Source: Gammaproteobacteria bacterium (lineage in GTDB: Bacteria; Pseudomonadota; Gammaproteobacteria; Pseudomonadales; Azotimanducaceae). From it: 64,000 bases of DNA. Shown here piece after piece: positions 38,664 through 47,726 of this stretch; the first letter of the stretch is position 1; each line of letters opens with the position of its first letter. The DNA is taken from contig JAPOWH010000002.1 of NCBI GenBank assembly GCA_026707735.1, positions 310,001 through 374,000 of the forward strand, read 5' to 3'. Both the position numbers and the translations under genes were made by a program. The notes under the pieces were generated by a model, which was not told the origin of the DNA, did not search any database, and saw nothing but the letters and a program-made list of their open reading frames with translations.

Positions 38664-38745
38664 CTACCCATTTTCAGCACCCATCCATGGAGCCTATTTC
38701 CTTGAGTAGAGGAACGGCGACACTACAGCTGCAGGCATTGGGTAT

Positions 38746-39615
38746 ATGGAACCAATGAGACCCGTTGCCGACGGTTACGGTTTGATAGAAGGACCGGTAT
38801 GGCACCCAACACTTGGACTGATCTTTAGCGACGTCATAAATGGCGGGGTGTTCCATCTGGACCCGACTGACCGTGCACACGTTGTCTTTCCCTACCGTCG
38901 AGGCATCGGTGGCATGGTGTTGCACGAGCAAAACGGATTGGTTGTAAGTGGAAGGAACATTGCCTACAAAGAATTCGGGCAAGAGAGTTCGTTGGTCATT
39001 CTGGACAGCGATCCAGACAACGACAACGTTGGATACAACGACATAACTGCGGATTCGCAAGGAAGGATCTACGCAGGGTCCTTGGGTTCCAGCCCGGTGT
39101 TTGACGATGGACGAGAGCCAACGGCCGGAAATCTCCACTTAATAGACGTGGACGGCACCTCGAGGATTGTCGCGGAGGACATTCTGCTTACAAATGGGCT
39201 GGGATTCTCGCCTGATGGCACCACCCTCTATCACTCCGACTCTCGACGTGGGCACGTAGTAAAGTACGCCACAAAGCCGAACGGTGAATTGGGACCAAAG
39301 AAGTTGTTTGCGCAATTCAGTTCAGGTGCTCCCGATGGGCTCGCCGTTGCTCAAGATGGCTCGATTTGGGTTGCGCTGGCAGGCGGCGGCGGGGTGTGCA
39401 CTCTTTCTCCTGCTGGAGAACAAACTGGATTCATCCCAATTCCCCTCCCCATGTGCACTAGTGTGTGCTTTGGTGGGGACGACATGAAGACTCTCTACAT
39501 TGTCACAGGGTCAGATGGGGTCGATGGCAATGATCGAGGGGCGATATTCCGCCATACAGTCTCGGTGCCTGGATTGGCTGTGCCTGCCGCCCGCATTGAC
39601 ATACTGCGTATTTGA
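38746..39615 (+). CDS. SMP-30/gluconolactonase-family protein
   Basis: 289 aa six-bladed beta-propeller. Metal-site residues: Glu in LIEGPVWHPTLGLIFSDV near the N-terminus, the NDITADSQGRIYAGSLG blade, and TNGLGFSPDGTTLYHSDS with the Asn/Asp pair. The family hydrolyses lactones of sugars or organophosphates with a divalent metal. No sugar-operon partners are adjacent, so the substrate is unknown. ATG at 38746, with ATG 38755 as an alternative; no strong ribosome site. Confidence 0.9.
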   Translation: MEPMRPVADGYGLIEGPVWHPTLGLIFSDVINGGVFHLDPTDRAHVVFPYRRGIGGMVLHEQNGLVVSGRNIAYKEFGQESSLVILDSDPDNDNVGYNDITADSQGRIYAGSLGSSPVFDDGREPTAGNLHLIDVDGTSRIVAEDILLTNGLGFSPDGTTLYHSDSRRGHVVKYATKPNGELGPKKLFAQFSSGAPDGLAVAQDGSIWVALAGGGGVCTLSPAGEQTGFIPIPLPMCTSVCFGGDDMKTLYIVTGSDGVDGNDRGAIFRHTVSVPGLAVPAARIDILRI

Positions 39616-39653
39616 GAAATTGCCAATCAAGTGGCGTAGAGATGCGCCGGAAC

Positions 39654-40430
39654 TTACGTGTCCTCGGAGGTGCTTTCCGTGCTACCTGTGAGCTTGTGTA
39701 GCGATTCCATTAGATTTACCGGCAACGGAAACACGATGGTTGATGATTTCTCGCCTGCGATCTCGGTTAGCGTTTGCAGGTAGCGCAGTTGCATGGAGCC
39801 GGATTGCGTCGCCAACTTTTGAGCTGCATCTACAAGCCGCTCCGAGGCCTCAAACTCGCCATCCGCGTGAATGATTTTCGCTCGTCTTTCGCGTTCAGCT
39901 TCCGCTTGCTTGGCGATTGCGCGAACCATCGTCGGGTCGATATCCACGTGTTTGATTTCGACGTTGGCAACCTTAATGCCCCATTGATCCGTTTGTTGGT
40001 CCAATATGCCCTGAATGTTCTCATTCAACCTTTCGCGCTCTGCAAGAAGTTGGTCTAGTTCATGCTGTCCAAGCACGGAACGAAGAGTTGTCTGAGCTAA
40101 TTGTTCCGTCGCCAGCATGTAGTCTTCCACGTTTATGATTGCTTCCTTTGGTTGCAATACACGGAAATAGAGCACTGCATTGACTTGTACGGAGACGTTG
40201 TCCCTAGTTATGAGATCCTGTGTAGGCACATCCATGGTCACGGTACGAAGATCCACCTTGATCATTTGCTGAATGATCGGAACGACAATGATCAATCCTG
40301 GTCCCTTCACGCTTTGAAAGCGCCCAAGAAACAGAACCACCGCACGTTCGTACTCTCTCATGATTCTCAATGAGGAAATGAGGAACACCACTAGGATGAA
40401 ACCAAGGGCAGACAGAAAAATAATTGGCAT
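39654..40430 (-). CDS. SPFH/band-7 stomatin-like protein (slipin)
   Basis: 258 aa from ATG 40430; the frame extends to 40529 but runs into nfeD. An N-terminal membrane segment ([19 protein letters not shown]) precedes the SPFH core ([56 protein letters not shown]). A coiled-coil follows, with a C-terminal [14 protein letters not shown]. Such slipins scaffold membrane microdomains and are substrates or partners of the NfeD protease. The start is 2 bp after the nfeD stop, a conserved pair. Confidence 0.94.
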   Translation of the reverse strand: MPIIFLSALGFILVVFLISSLRIMREYERAVVLFLGRFQSVKGPGLIIVVPIIQQMIKVDLRTVTMDVPTQDLITRDNVSVQVNAVLYFRVLQPKEAIINVEDYMLATEQLAQTTLRSVLGQHELDQLLAERERLNENIQGILDQQTDQWGIKVANVEIKHVDIDPTMVRAIAKQAEAERERRAKIIHADGEFEASERLVDAAQKLATQSGSMQLRYLQTLTEIAGEKSSTIVFPLPVNLMESLHKLTGSTESTSEDT

Positions 40431-40432
40431 GG

Positions 40433-41818
40433 CTAACTTACCTTTTCGACTTTGAGTGTTAATCCGTCCATTGCCTTTACGACAACGGTTTCGTCTTTCG
40501 CTAGTGGTCCTTCGCATTCCGCTGACCATATCTCGCCAGCCGCACGTACTCTTCCTTTGCCCGAGAAGTTCTCTACAACTGTGGCTTCAACGCCAATCAC
40601 CGCGTCTACTCCCGATACTGGACCTCGTTTCCAATGTTTGTACGCGCCTCTAGCGATAAATATCACCAGCGCTACAGTAGCGAATGTAAAAGCCAGAACA
40701 ACCCCAATAGAAACTCTAAACCCTTCGACATCTGTATCGAACAGCAAGAGTGATCCTGCCAAGAAGGCAACCACTCCACCAAGGCCTAGAACCCCGTAGG
40801 TTGGTGTTAACGCCTCCGCGATTATCAAACCAAAACCAACTACAAGCAACGCGAGTCCGGCGAAACTAACGGGCAGCATTTGCAGCGCGTATGCCGCCAG
40901 CAGAAGACAGATCACTCCAACTATGCCACCTGCGCCCAATCCGGGGCTATAGAACTCAAACAAGAACGCATTGATGCCAATAATCAGAAGCAAGTATGCA
41001 ATGTTCGGATCCGTGATAATTTTCAAGAATTCGTAGCGCCAATCGGTTTCGACCTCAACAACGGTGGCCCCAGCGGTCTCCAATGTAACCTCTTGACCAT
41101 TGACTTCAGAAATCGTTTTTCCATCGATTTGCTGTAGCAGGTCACTTAGGTCTTTGGCAACGTAGTCGATGACATTGATCTCCAGCGCTTCATTCGCTGT
41201 GATATTGGTAGCTTCTCTCACAGTGAGTTCGGCCCAATCGGCATTGCGTCCTCGAAGTTCCGCCAAGCTTCGAAGATATGCAACGGCATCATTGATAACC
41301 TTCTTGTCCATGGCACTCGGGTCGTTGGGAGCGGGGCTCTCGGATTCTTGTCCTTCGTCGCCAGTTTCAGTGGGCTCGTCGAATCCACCTGGCGAAGGCA
41401 CAATTCCGCCTTCGCCGCCAATGGAGACAGGTGTGCTGGATCCAATGTGTGTGACCGGCGCCATGGCGGCGACATGGCTTGCGTAAGTCAAGTACGTTCC
41501 TGCGCTTGCCGCGCGAGCGCCATTCGGCGCGACGTATACAGCTACGGGAACTGGTGAAGCCAATATCTCCTTGACCATATCCCTCAACGAACTTACCAGC
41601 CCGCCGGGCGTGTCCAATCTCATGACGATCAGCTCAGCATCGCTTGCCGCAGCATCTTCAAGAGCTCGAATGAAGTAGTCCGACGTCGCGGGACCAATTG
41701 CGCCGTTGATGTCGATCAAGCGAACTTCCTGACCGGTTGCAACCGCACCGCAGAACAATAGTGCAGTCACGACAGACACAACTCTAGCAAGGCAATCAGT
41801 TCGCCGACGCAGTTTCAT
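40433..41818 (-). CDS. NfeD-family membrane serine protease
   Basis: 461 aa. Signal peptide, then a ClpP-like protease domain ([20 protein letters not shown], nucleophile Ser in [16 protein letters not shown], Lys in [17 protein letters not shown] about residue 170). A long acidic/Gly-Pro insert ([18 protein letters not shown]) follows, then four membrane helices, and a C-terminal OB-like NfeD domain ([20 protein letters not shown]). The archaeal homologue cleaves the C-terminus of stomatin, and the adjacent slipin is the likely substrate. Confidence 0.94.
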   Translation of the reverse strand: MKLRRRTDCLARVVSVVTALLFCGAVATGQEVRLIDINGAIGPATSDYFIRALEDAAASDAELIVMRLDTPGGLVSSLRDMVKEILASPVPVAVYVAPNGARAASAGTYLTYASHVAAMAPVTHIGSSTPVSIGGEGGIVPSPGGFDEPTETGDEGQESESPAPNDPSAMDKKVINDAVAYLRSLAELRGRNADWAELTVREATNITANEALEINVIDYVAKDLSDLLQQIDGKTISEVNGQEVTLETAGATVVEVETDWRYEFLKIITDPNIAYLLLIIGINAFLFEFYSPGLGAGGIVGVICLLLAAYALQMLPVSFAGLALLVVGFGLIIAEALTPTYGVLGLGGVVAFLAGSLLLFDTDVEGFRVSIGVVLAFTFATVALVIFIARGAYKHWKRGPVSGVDAVIGVEATVVENFSGKGRVRAAGEIWSAECEGPLAKDETVVVKAMDGLTLKVEKVS

Positions 41819-41873
41819 CGCGAATCTCCTGTCTGTAGGTCAATTGTGGGCGGTTTCTGGGCCTGAAACATTT

Positions 41874-41932
41874 GCATTGTTGCCACGCAAATTCATTTAA
41901 GCACCGTTTGCATTTGCGTGCAACCACAATGC
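41874..41932. repeat. Imperfect inverted repeat between nfeD and a PhyH gene
   Basis: GCATTGT-TGCCACGCAAAT at 41874-41892 is the near inverse of ATTTGCGTGCAACCACAATGC at 41912-41932, with a 19-nt loop. No T-run follows on either strand. A separate perfect 15-nt palindrome TGGAGCTAAGCTCCA lies at 41986-42000, directly after the PhyH stop codon. Confidence 0.5.
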
Positions 41933-42000
41933 TGGGAAGTTCTATCAAAGCACTCGACTACGCCACATTGAGAAGGTTTTCTTTATGGAGCTAAGCTCCA

Positions 42001-42642
42001 CTACTTCGCGCAACTGTAGAAATAAGAGATGCCACGCCGCGGATATTGGGATTTGTTTGGATTGGACCAGTGAACGGTCAGACTCGAATGGATCGCGGCA
42101 TCGCCGGGATTCAATTCTGCTGCGACGGCACTTGGGTTGGATTCGTCAAAGTACTCAAGCCCTATTCGTGAAGGATGCACTTCCTTGTGGCTCCCCCTAG
42201 CGTAGTAAAGGCAGCCGTTTGTAGTTCTTGCCCGGTCTAAAGATATCCAAATCGTTGCGCCCGGACCGCGATCCATTATTGAATCGAAGTGCGGAGCGAT
42301 GCCTTCGGCTTCGCCGGGGACGCGCTCGAAATAAGCAGCGGTCATAGCCTTCAACTCTGCGTTTAGCAGGGAATGCACCGTTTCAAATGGCCTACCGGCT
42401 CGGAGCTGGACATCGAACCACGGCAAGACCTTTTGTAAGTTCTTGCGAGTGCCTCCAAACTTCCTGCCGTCTGCCGATTCTGCAGATCTCGTGTAGTTGA
42501 TACACTTCAGGTACTGATCGGTATTTGCTCTGAGTTCTGCGAGCTCTTCGTGCTTCAAGTATCCTCGCATGACCACAAAACCGTCTCTCTCGAAGGTGTC
42601 GCGCAGAGAATCCATGTCGAACTGACGTGGGATTTCGTTCAT
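42001..42642 (-). CDS. Phytanoyl-CoA dioxygenase (PhyH) family protein
   Basis: 213 aa Fe(II)/2-oxoglutarate-dependent oxygenase. Iron ligands H-x-D in APHFDSIMDRGP and the distal His in SSLTVHWSNPNK; a 2-oxoglutarate-binding Arg is likely in YPRRGISYFY. The N-terminal FERDGFVVMRGYLKHEELAEL is typical. Shorter than many relatives (about 260-300 aa) but with the core complete. The substrate is unknown. A 7-nt stem palindrome follows its stop. Upstream neighbour on the other strand is an ADP-ribosylglycohydrolase. Confidence 0.88.
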   Translation of the reverse strand: MNEIPRQFDMDSLRDTFERDGFVVMRGYLKHEELAELRANTDQYLKCINYTRSAESADGRKFGGTRKNLQKVLPWFDVQLRAGRPFETVHSLLNAELKAMTAAYFERVPGEAEGIAPHFDSIMDRGPGATIWISLDRARTTNGCLYYARGSHKEVHPSRIGLEYFDESNPSAVAAELNPGDAAIHSSLTVHWSNPNKSQYPRRGISYFYSCAK

Positions 42643-42720
42643 ATCGGGATTGCAGCGGTAGAGCGGACTATTCTAGCTATGCGACTGGAAACACAGAAAA
42701 GAACAGGTATACGCTAGGAA

Positions 42721-43632
42721 ATGGGTACATCTTTGAATTCAAGGCGAGCGATTGGGTCCTTAGTCGGTCTCGCAGTAGGAGATGCGCTCGGTACCACATT
42801 GGAGTTTTCGGAGCGCGACACACAGCCGCTCCATACCGAATTGCTTGGTGGTGGACCATTTGGATTGCAGCCGGGAGAATGGACCGACGACACCAGCATG
42901 GCACTTTGCCTAGCAGATTCTCTGTTGGCGAACGATGGACTTGATCCTAAGGATGCAATGGACCGTTACCTTCGTTGGTGGAGAAACGGGGAGAATTCCG
43001 TGAGCGGCAGGTGTGTCGATATTGGGATTACTACCCAACGCGCATTGAGTCGTTATGAGCGTTTGCGAGACCCGCTCTGCGGCGACTCTCACCCAGAATC
43101 TGCTGGCAATGGCTCCCTAATGCGGCTCGCACCGATCCCAATTTTCTATTGTCGGCAACGGGAAACAGCCAAGGAAATGGCGATCCTTCAGAGCCGTTCG
43201 ACACATGCAGCTCGTGAGGCAATGGAGGCATGTGAATATTTCACGGAACTGCTGGTCGAGGCATTAAATGGTTGCACTAAGGATGATGTTCTGCAGATTC
43301 GTCGTTGGCACGGATGTCCTGCGATTGAGGATATCGCCAAAGGCGGTTGGAAGCACAAGACGCGAAACCAAATCCAATCAACTGGCTACGTTGTCCAAAG
43401 TTTGGAGGCAGCAGTGTGGTGCGTTTACAAAGCGAATTCGTTTGAAGAAGCGCTTGTCGCGGCCGTCAATCTTGGTCGTGATGCTGATACGGTGGGCGCG
43501 ATCACGGGACAGCTGGCCGGTGCATTGTGGTCATACGATTCCATCCCGCAGCGTTGGCTTCAGGCTCTGCAGTGGAGGGAACACATTGAGGGTTTGGCAG
43601 AGAAACTTCTCGTTGCGCAGCAGAACGGTTAA
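42721..43632 (+). CDS. ADP-ribosylglycohydrolase family protein
   Basis: 303 aa all-alpha DraG/ARH-like enzyme. Mg-binding motifs: GLAVGDALGTTLEF, EWTDDTSMALCLADSLL, NGSLMRLAPIPI and GRDADTVGAITGQLAGALW. Such enzymes remove ADP-ribose from proteins or nucleic acids or split ADP-ribosylated small molecules. No ADP-ribosyltransferase is next to it, so its partner is unknown. It is followed 29 bp later by surE on the same strand. Confidence 0.92.
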   Translation: MGTSLNSRRAIGSLVGLAVGDALGTTLEFSERDTQPLHTELLGGGPFGLQPGEWTDDTSMALCLADSLLANDGLDPKDAMDRYLRWWRNGENSVSGRCVDIGITTQRALSRYERLRDPLCGDSHPESAGNGSLMRLAPIPIFYCRQRETAKEMAILQSRSTHAAREAMEACEYFTELLVEALNGCTKDDVLQIRRWHGCPAIEDIAKGGWKHKTRNQIQSTGYVVQSLEAAVWCVYKANSFEEALVAAVNLGRDADTVGAITGQLAGALWSYDSIPQRWLQALQWREHIEGLAEKLLVAQQNG

Positions 43633-43661
43633 ATAGCAAGGACGAAACGGAGAACCAATCG

Positions 43662-44513
43662 ATGAACCAAAGCATCGTAGTAACCAATGACGATGGCGTT
43701 GAGTCCCCGGGTATACAGGTCTTGGCACAATCACTTGAGGCAGCTGGCTATGACGTCATGGTGATCGCGCCCAACCACGACGCATCCGGAACTGGAACGT
43801 CTCTGGGAAGCTACTCGGCGACAGAACCCATTGAATACACACGAACCTCTTTCGCTGGGTTATCGGGACCGGTCTATGCCATTGGCGGCCCGCCTGCATT
43901 GTGTTCGTTGCTCGCTGCCAACGAAGCGTTTGGCTCTATTCCTGACGTCGTGGTGTCGGGCATAAATGCAGGAATGAACACGGGTAGATCGGTCGTGCAT
44001 AGCGGCACGGTCGGAGCAGCGCTCGCAGCGCAGAATTTTGGAATACGTGGGATGGCAGTAAGTGTGGGTGGTGGGCAACGATGGTACTGGGAGACAGCCG
44101 CGAGTGTTGCCACGGATGTATTGCCTGCAGTTATTCGAGGTCCAAGCAGGTGTGTGGTCAACGTCAACGTACCCGGTCTTCCATTAAATCAAATCAAAGG
44201 CGTTCGATGGTCTCACTTGGCCAAGTTTGGAAGTGTCAAAGCGGAAGTGAGGGAAGTCTCAGACTCGAACATTCAAATAGCCAACGTGACGCGATCCGAT
44301 TATGTTCCAGAGTGGAACACCGATTTGGCGACAACAAGAGAAGGGATGGTTGCGCTTACGCCACTTCAGGGAGCCTGTGAAGTGTGGAGGTCGGAGAGCC
44401 GAGCCGGGGCGTGGTTCGATCCGGAAGAACGAGTAAGCGGATGCATGGCAGGTGATTCACTACTTCCACCAATACTGTATCGGTCGAAGCGGCAAGGATT
44501 GAGTCAGCTATGA
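43662..44513 (+). CDS. surE: 5'/3'-nucleotidase SurE family
   Basis: 283 aa. Metal-binding VTNDDGVESPGIQVLAQ at the N-terminus, Ser in APNHDASGTGTSLG, Asn in VVSGINAGMNTGRSVVHSGTVGAAL. SurE dephosphorylates nucleoside monophosphates, with an exopolyphosphatase side activity. The usual partners pcm and truB are absent; it sits behind an ADP-ribosylglycohydrolase, which might suggest nucleotide clean-up (inference). Slightly longer than the typical 250 aa. Confidence 0.88.
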   Translation: MNQSIVVTNDDGVESPGIQVLAQSLEAAGYDVMVIAPNHDASGTGTSLGSYSATEPIEYTRTSFAGLSGPVYAIGGPPALCSLLAANEAFGSIPDVVVSGINAGMNTGRSVVHSGTVGAALAAQNFGIRGMAVSVGGGQRWYWETAASVATDVLPAVIRGPSRCVVNVNVPGLPLNQIKGVRWSHLAKFGSVKAEVREVSDSNIQIANVTRSDYVPEWNTDLATTREGMVALTPLQGACEVWRSESRAGAWFDPEERVSGCMAGDSLLPPILYRSKRQGLSQL

Positions 44514-44570
44514 AACTGCGAGTCTTGAATTGTTGAAGCCAAGCAAGGTGTCAAGCCAAGAGTTCGCCGA

Positions 44571-45050
44571 CTATGGCTCGTCATTGTCTTCAGATGATTC
44601 TGTCGAATCTTGTGGTTCTGATGTGTCAGGGTCTCTCACCGACGGTTGCGGATCGGAGACCAACTCTCCTTCTGGATTCTGCCTTACCAACTGAGCTCGA
44701 CGAACTCGTTGAGTAGACGAACTGCCCTCGTTGCCATAGAAGTCGACGAGATAGTCAAGAATCTTTGGTTGCGTGTCTCCTAGGTCCCAAAGTTCCTCTT
44801 CGGCTTGCATGCGCTGTATTGACTTCAGCCACCCCGTTCTGTCCAAACCGTGCTGAGTCAACAGGCGACCGGAGTGGCATGAGGCACAGTTGTTCCTGAC
44901 CAGTTTCCAATTCTCGTCTTCGTCAATATACAAGCCAGAGTCTGGGTCCGTGGCTGGAGAAGAGGTTTCAGTCTCTTCTGCCAGGCAAAGCAACGCGATT
45001 CCGCAGACTAAGAGGCTAGCTAACGTACACCGCGATCCTATGGCATGCAT
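44571..45050 (-). CDS. Monohaem c-type cytochrome, probable SorB subunit of sulfite dehydrogenase
   Basis: 159 aa with a signal peptide (LASLLVCGIALLCLAEE). One haem site NNCASCHSGRLLTQHGLDRTGW, then a region with Met residues (IQRMQAEEEL) that could supply the axial ligand. The C-terminal ~45 residues are acidic and low in complexity (DTSEPQDSTESSEDNDEP). Its first 35 bases overlap the end of the sulfite oxidase gene. Context makes it the electron acceptor of that enzyme; this is inference from the known SorAB pair. Confidence 0.82.
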   Translation of the reverse strand: MHAIGSRCTLASLLVCGIALLCLAEETETSSPATDPDSGLYIDEDENWKLVRNNCASCHSGRLLTQHGLDRTGWLKSIQRMQAEEELWDLGDTQPKILDYLVDFYGNEGSSSTQRVRRAQLVRQNPEGELVSDPQPSVRDPDTSEPQDSTESSEDNDEP

Positions 45051-46323
45051 TGTTCAAATAACCTTTGGGATTCCAGTTGGGTAGCACCATGGGTTGTGTG
45101 CGCCCTAGATCGTCGGTTGCCCGTGCCCAGACTTCGTAGTAGCCTGTGGTCGGAAAACTGATTGTGTGTTCCCAATGTTGCCACGCCATTCGATTGGCTG
45201 GCGGCTCAAGCTTCGCATTAGTCCAAGTACGACCGAAATCCAATGAGAGCTTCACATTCTCGATCGATGCATCGCCTGACCATGCGTGGCCACGAATGTC
45301 GAGATTGCTGCCGACACTGTGCTTAATGCCGGATTTTGGCGAGGTAATAAGTGACTTGACCGGCATCGCGTGAATGATGCACATGTCCTCGTCCTCTACG
45401 ACGGATCCTGGAGCAACGGGTTCACAGGGCACGCGGTAGGACGGACTAGCCATTTTCGGACCGTCGTGCACTACATCGCGAACGGAAACTCGAGTCAACC
45501 ATTTTCCCGAGACGGATCCGGGCCAGCCACCAAATACGAGTCGAAGAGGGTGGCCATTCATCTCGTGCAATTCGCCGCCGTTCATACCCCATACGATCAT
45601 CGAATCTTCGTCTAGAGCTTTCTTGATGGGAACGCCGCGCGAGATCGGAATGCGATCACGCGAGCCACTAATGTGCGTATCCGCTCCATAGAACGCAACA
45701 TAGACTGCACTGTCGTGGTTGAAGCCCGTGTCCTCCAATACGTCCTTAAGTCGAACTCCATTCCATTGTGGACAACCAACGGCCCCAAGAGTCCATTGAT
45801 TGCCGGAAACCGGCGGGTCGAATTCGGCGCGCCCATTTCCTCCGCATTCAAGCACTAATTGGCGTTCTATATTTTCGAAACGAGTCTTGAGTTCTTCGAT
45901 TGTGTATTTCTTGGTGTGCTCGACGGACTCTCCGTCAATTGTCAAGGTCCAACTCTTTGGATCTACTGAAAGTGGTGGAATTCCGTTGTTGCGGATGAAG
46001 AGCCGATTGGCAGGAGTTACGTCGTCGTTCAATAGATGTGCAGGAGTCTCCGCGTTAAGCGGGCGATCATTCAAGAGCGTTAACCCGTCTTTACCTTCGA
46101 TTGTGAAGGACTCAGTCGAATCTGCGAGCGACGCCGGGATAAGTCCTTGGGGTACTGTCGCCGGATAGGCGACTCGTGCTCCAACCAATGCGCTAAAGGA
46201 GGCTAACCCCGCCACGAATCCTCTTCGGCTTAAGGGATGGGACTTGCGCCCAAAGATCTCCCAGTCGGCGCGCTCAGGGTCGCGTGCGAAAAACTCGTGA
46301 ATACCACGTACTCTACGCTTCAT
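45016..46323 (-). CDS. Sulfite oxidase-type molybdenum enzyme, probable SorA
   Basis: 435 aa. A twin-arginine signal is visible (SRRGFVAGLASFSALVGARV). The Mo-binding core includes the Cys ligand in LVLECGGNGRAEFDPP, GAVGCPQWNGVRLKDVL, and the dimerisation domain from about residue 320 (GHAWSGDASIENVKLSLDFG, WEHTISFPTTGYYEVWARATD). It should oxidise sulfite to sulfate in the periplasm and pass electrons to the neighbouring cytochrome. Divergent from the Gfo/Idh gene over 280 bp; an AATGCA-AC-TGCATT repeat at 46402-46415 lies there. Confidence 0.92.
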   Translation of the reverse strand: MKRRVRGIHEFFARDPERADWEIFGRKSHPLSRRGFVAGLASFSALVGARVAYPATVPQGLIPASLADSTESFTIEGKDGLTLLNDRPLNAETPAHLLNDDVTPANRLFIRNNGIPPLSVDPKSWTLTIDGESVEHTKKYTIEELKTRFENIERQLVLECGGNGRAEFDPPVSGNQWTLGAVGCPQWNGVRLKDVLEDTGFNHDSAVYVAFYGADTHISGSRDRIPISRGVPIKKALDEDSMIVWGMNGGELHEMNGHPLRLVFGGWPGSVSGKWLTRVSVRDVVHDGPKMASPSYRVPCEPVAPGSVVEDEDMCIIHAMPVKSLITSPKSGIKHSVGSNLDIRGHAWSGDASIENVKLSLDFGRTWTNAKLEPPANRMAWQHWEHTISFPTTGYYEVWARATDDLGRTQPMVLPNWNPKGYLNNACHRIAVYVS

Positions 46324-46603
46324 TTCACCTGCAGTGCTTTGATGTTGGTCCTGCTGAATCTATCCAGAGGTTCGAACTTTGTACGGAACACTTAATTCGC
46401 AAATGCAACTGCATTCTAAGTGATGATTTTGGATTAGGAAAGGCGTTGACGGAGCCAATTAGTGAAACCCATTGCCACTCGTATACTTCATGGGACGGCG
46501 ACCAGACACAAGTGCTGCAAGACTTCTGAGCTGCATTCTGATCGAGAACGACGAAATCATGCTGACCTCCGAGTGAGGCATCGCAATTAGCGGGTCAAGG
46601 GAT

Positions 46604-47668
46604 ATGGGTGATTCGAAAACTGAGAGGCTACAGATTGCATTCATTGGCGCGGGCGGGATCGCACGTACGCACATGCGCTACTTGCACAAGATGGACGATG
46701 TGGACATTGTTTCCGTCGCAGATGTCGTCGAGAGCAGTGCCGCAAAACTACAGGAGGAGTTCGGGATTCCGTCGTGCTACACAGACTATCAGCAAATGCT
46801 TTCCGAAGTTCGACCTCAAGCTGTTAGCGTCTGCACACCCAACGGACTCCATGCCCCGTGTACGTTGGCATCTCTGGAAGCTGGGGCTGACGTCTTGGTC
46901 GAAAAGCCTTTGGCAATGAATGCCATTGAGGGCACGCAAATGGTCGAAGCAGCCAAAGCCAACAGTCGCAAGCTTGTCATCGGGTTTCAACATCGATTCG
47001 AGCCTCGCACTCGATTTCTTAGAAATGCCGTACGCGATGGAAAGTTGGGTGAAATACTGTATGGCCGTGTTCAAGCGCTGAGGCGACGGGGCATCCCAAA
47101 TTGGGGTGTGTTTGGCAGAAAAGAACTCCAAGGAGGCGGTCCGCTCATTGACATTGGCGTTCATGTCTTAGAGACCGCACACTTCGTCATGGGATCTCCA
47201 AATCCAATAGCTGCTCTAGGACAAACTTACCGGTACTTGGGTGACAAACCATCTACCGTCGAGTCCGAATGGCCAAATTGGGACTTCAAGACGTACGATG
47301 TCGAGGATTTGGCGGTGGGCATGATCAGGTTCGAGAATGGAGCGACACTCAGCGTAGAGGCTAGTTTTGCGGCACATGTAGAGAAAGACAATTGGAACTT
47401 CGCGTTGATGGGTACGAAAGGAGGCGCCACCTGGGGACCTCCGCGAATATTTCACGACGAACACAACCACATGGTGAACACGGAACCGCACTGGTTGCCC
47501 GAGAGGGTAAGAGGGGACGCATTTCGACTGAAAATGCGGAATTTCGTCGACCATGCGTTGCATGATCATGAGACGTTGGCTCCGGCGGAGCACGGTCTGA
47601 TGGTCCAAAAGATGCTTGATGGCATCTACCGTTCGGCAGAACAGGGAAGAGAGGTGCGAATAGAATGA
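46604..47668 (+). CDS. Gfo/Idh/MocA-family NAD(P)-dependent oxidoreductase
   Basis: 354 aa. Rossmann GAGGIARTHMRYLHK, the EKPLAMN lysine motif (catalytic region VLVEKPLAMNAIEGTQM) and GGGPLIDIGVHVLETAHFVMG with the active His. Family enzymes oxidise sugars, inositols or their derivatives. The substrate is unknown. The next gene (hydrolase at 47727) follows after 58 bp on the same strand. Confidence 0.92.
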   Translation: MGDSKTERLQIAFIGAGGIARTHMRYLHKMDDVDIVSVADVVESSAAKLQEEFGIPSCYTDYQQMLSEVRPQAVSVCTPNGLHAPCTLASLEAGADVLVEKPLAMNAIEGTQMVEAAKANSRKLVIGFQHRFEPRTRFLRNAVRDGKLGEILYGRVQALRRRGIPNWGVFGRKELQGGGPLIDIGVHVLETAHFVMGSPNPIAALGQTYRYLGDKPSTVESEWPNWDFKTYDVEDLAVGMIRFENGATLSVEASFAAHVEKDNWNFALMGTKGGATWGPPRIFHDEHNHMVNTEPHWLPERVRGDAFRLKMRNFVDHALHDHETLAPAEHGLMVQKMLDGIYRSAEQGREVRIE

Positions 47669-47726
47669 CTGAAATTTCTAACAAGCACCTACGCTTCCTA
47701 GAGCATTTGCAGGATTCGGGAGCAGC

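Noticed and set aside
46284-46529. 81-codon plus-strand frame between sorA and the Gfo/Idh gene
   Set aside because: Begins inside the sorA 5' end on the other strand and has no motif or ribosome site.
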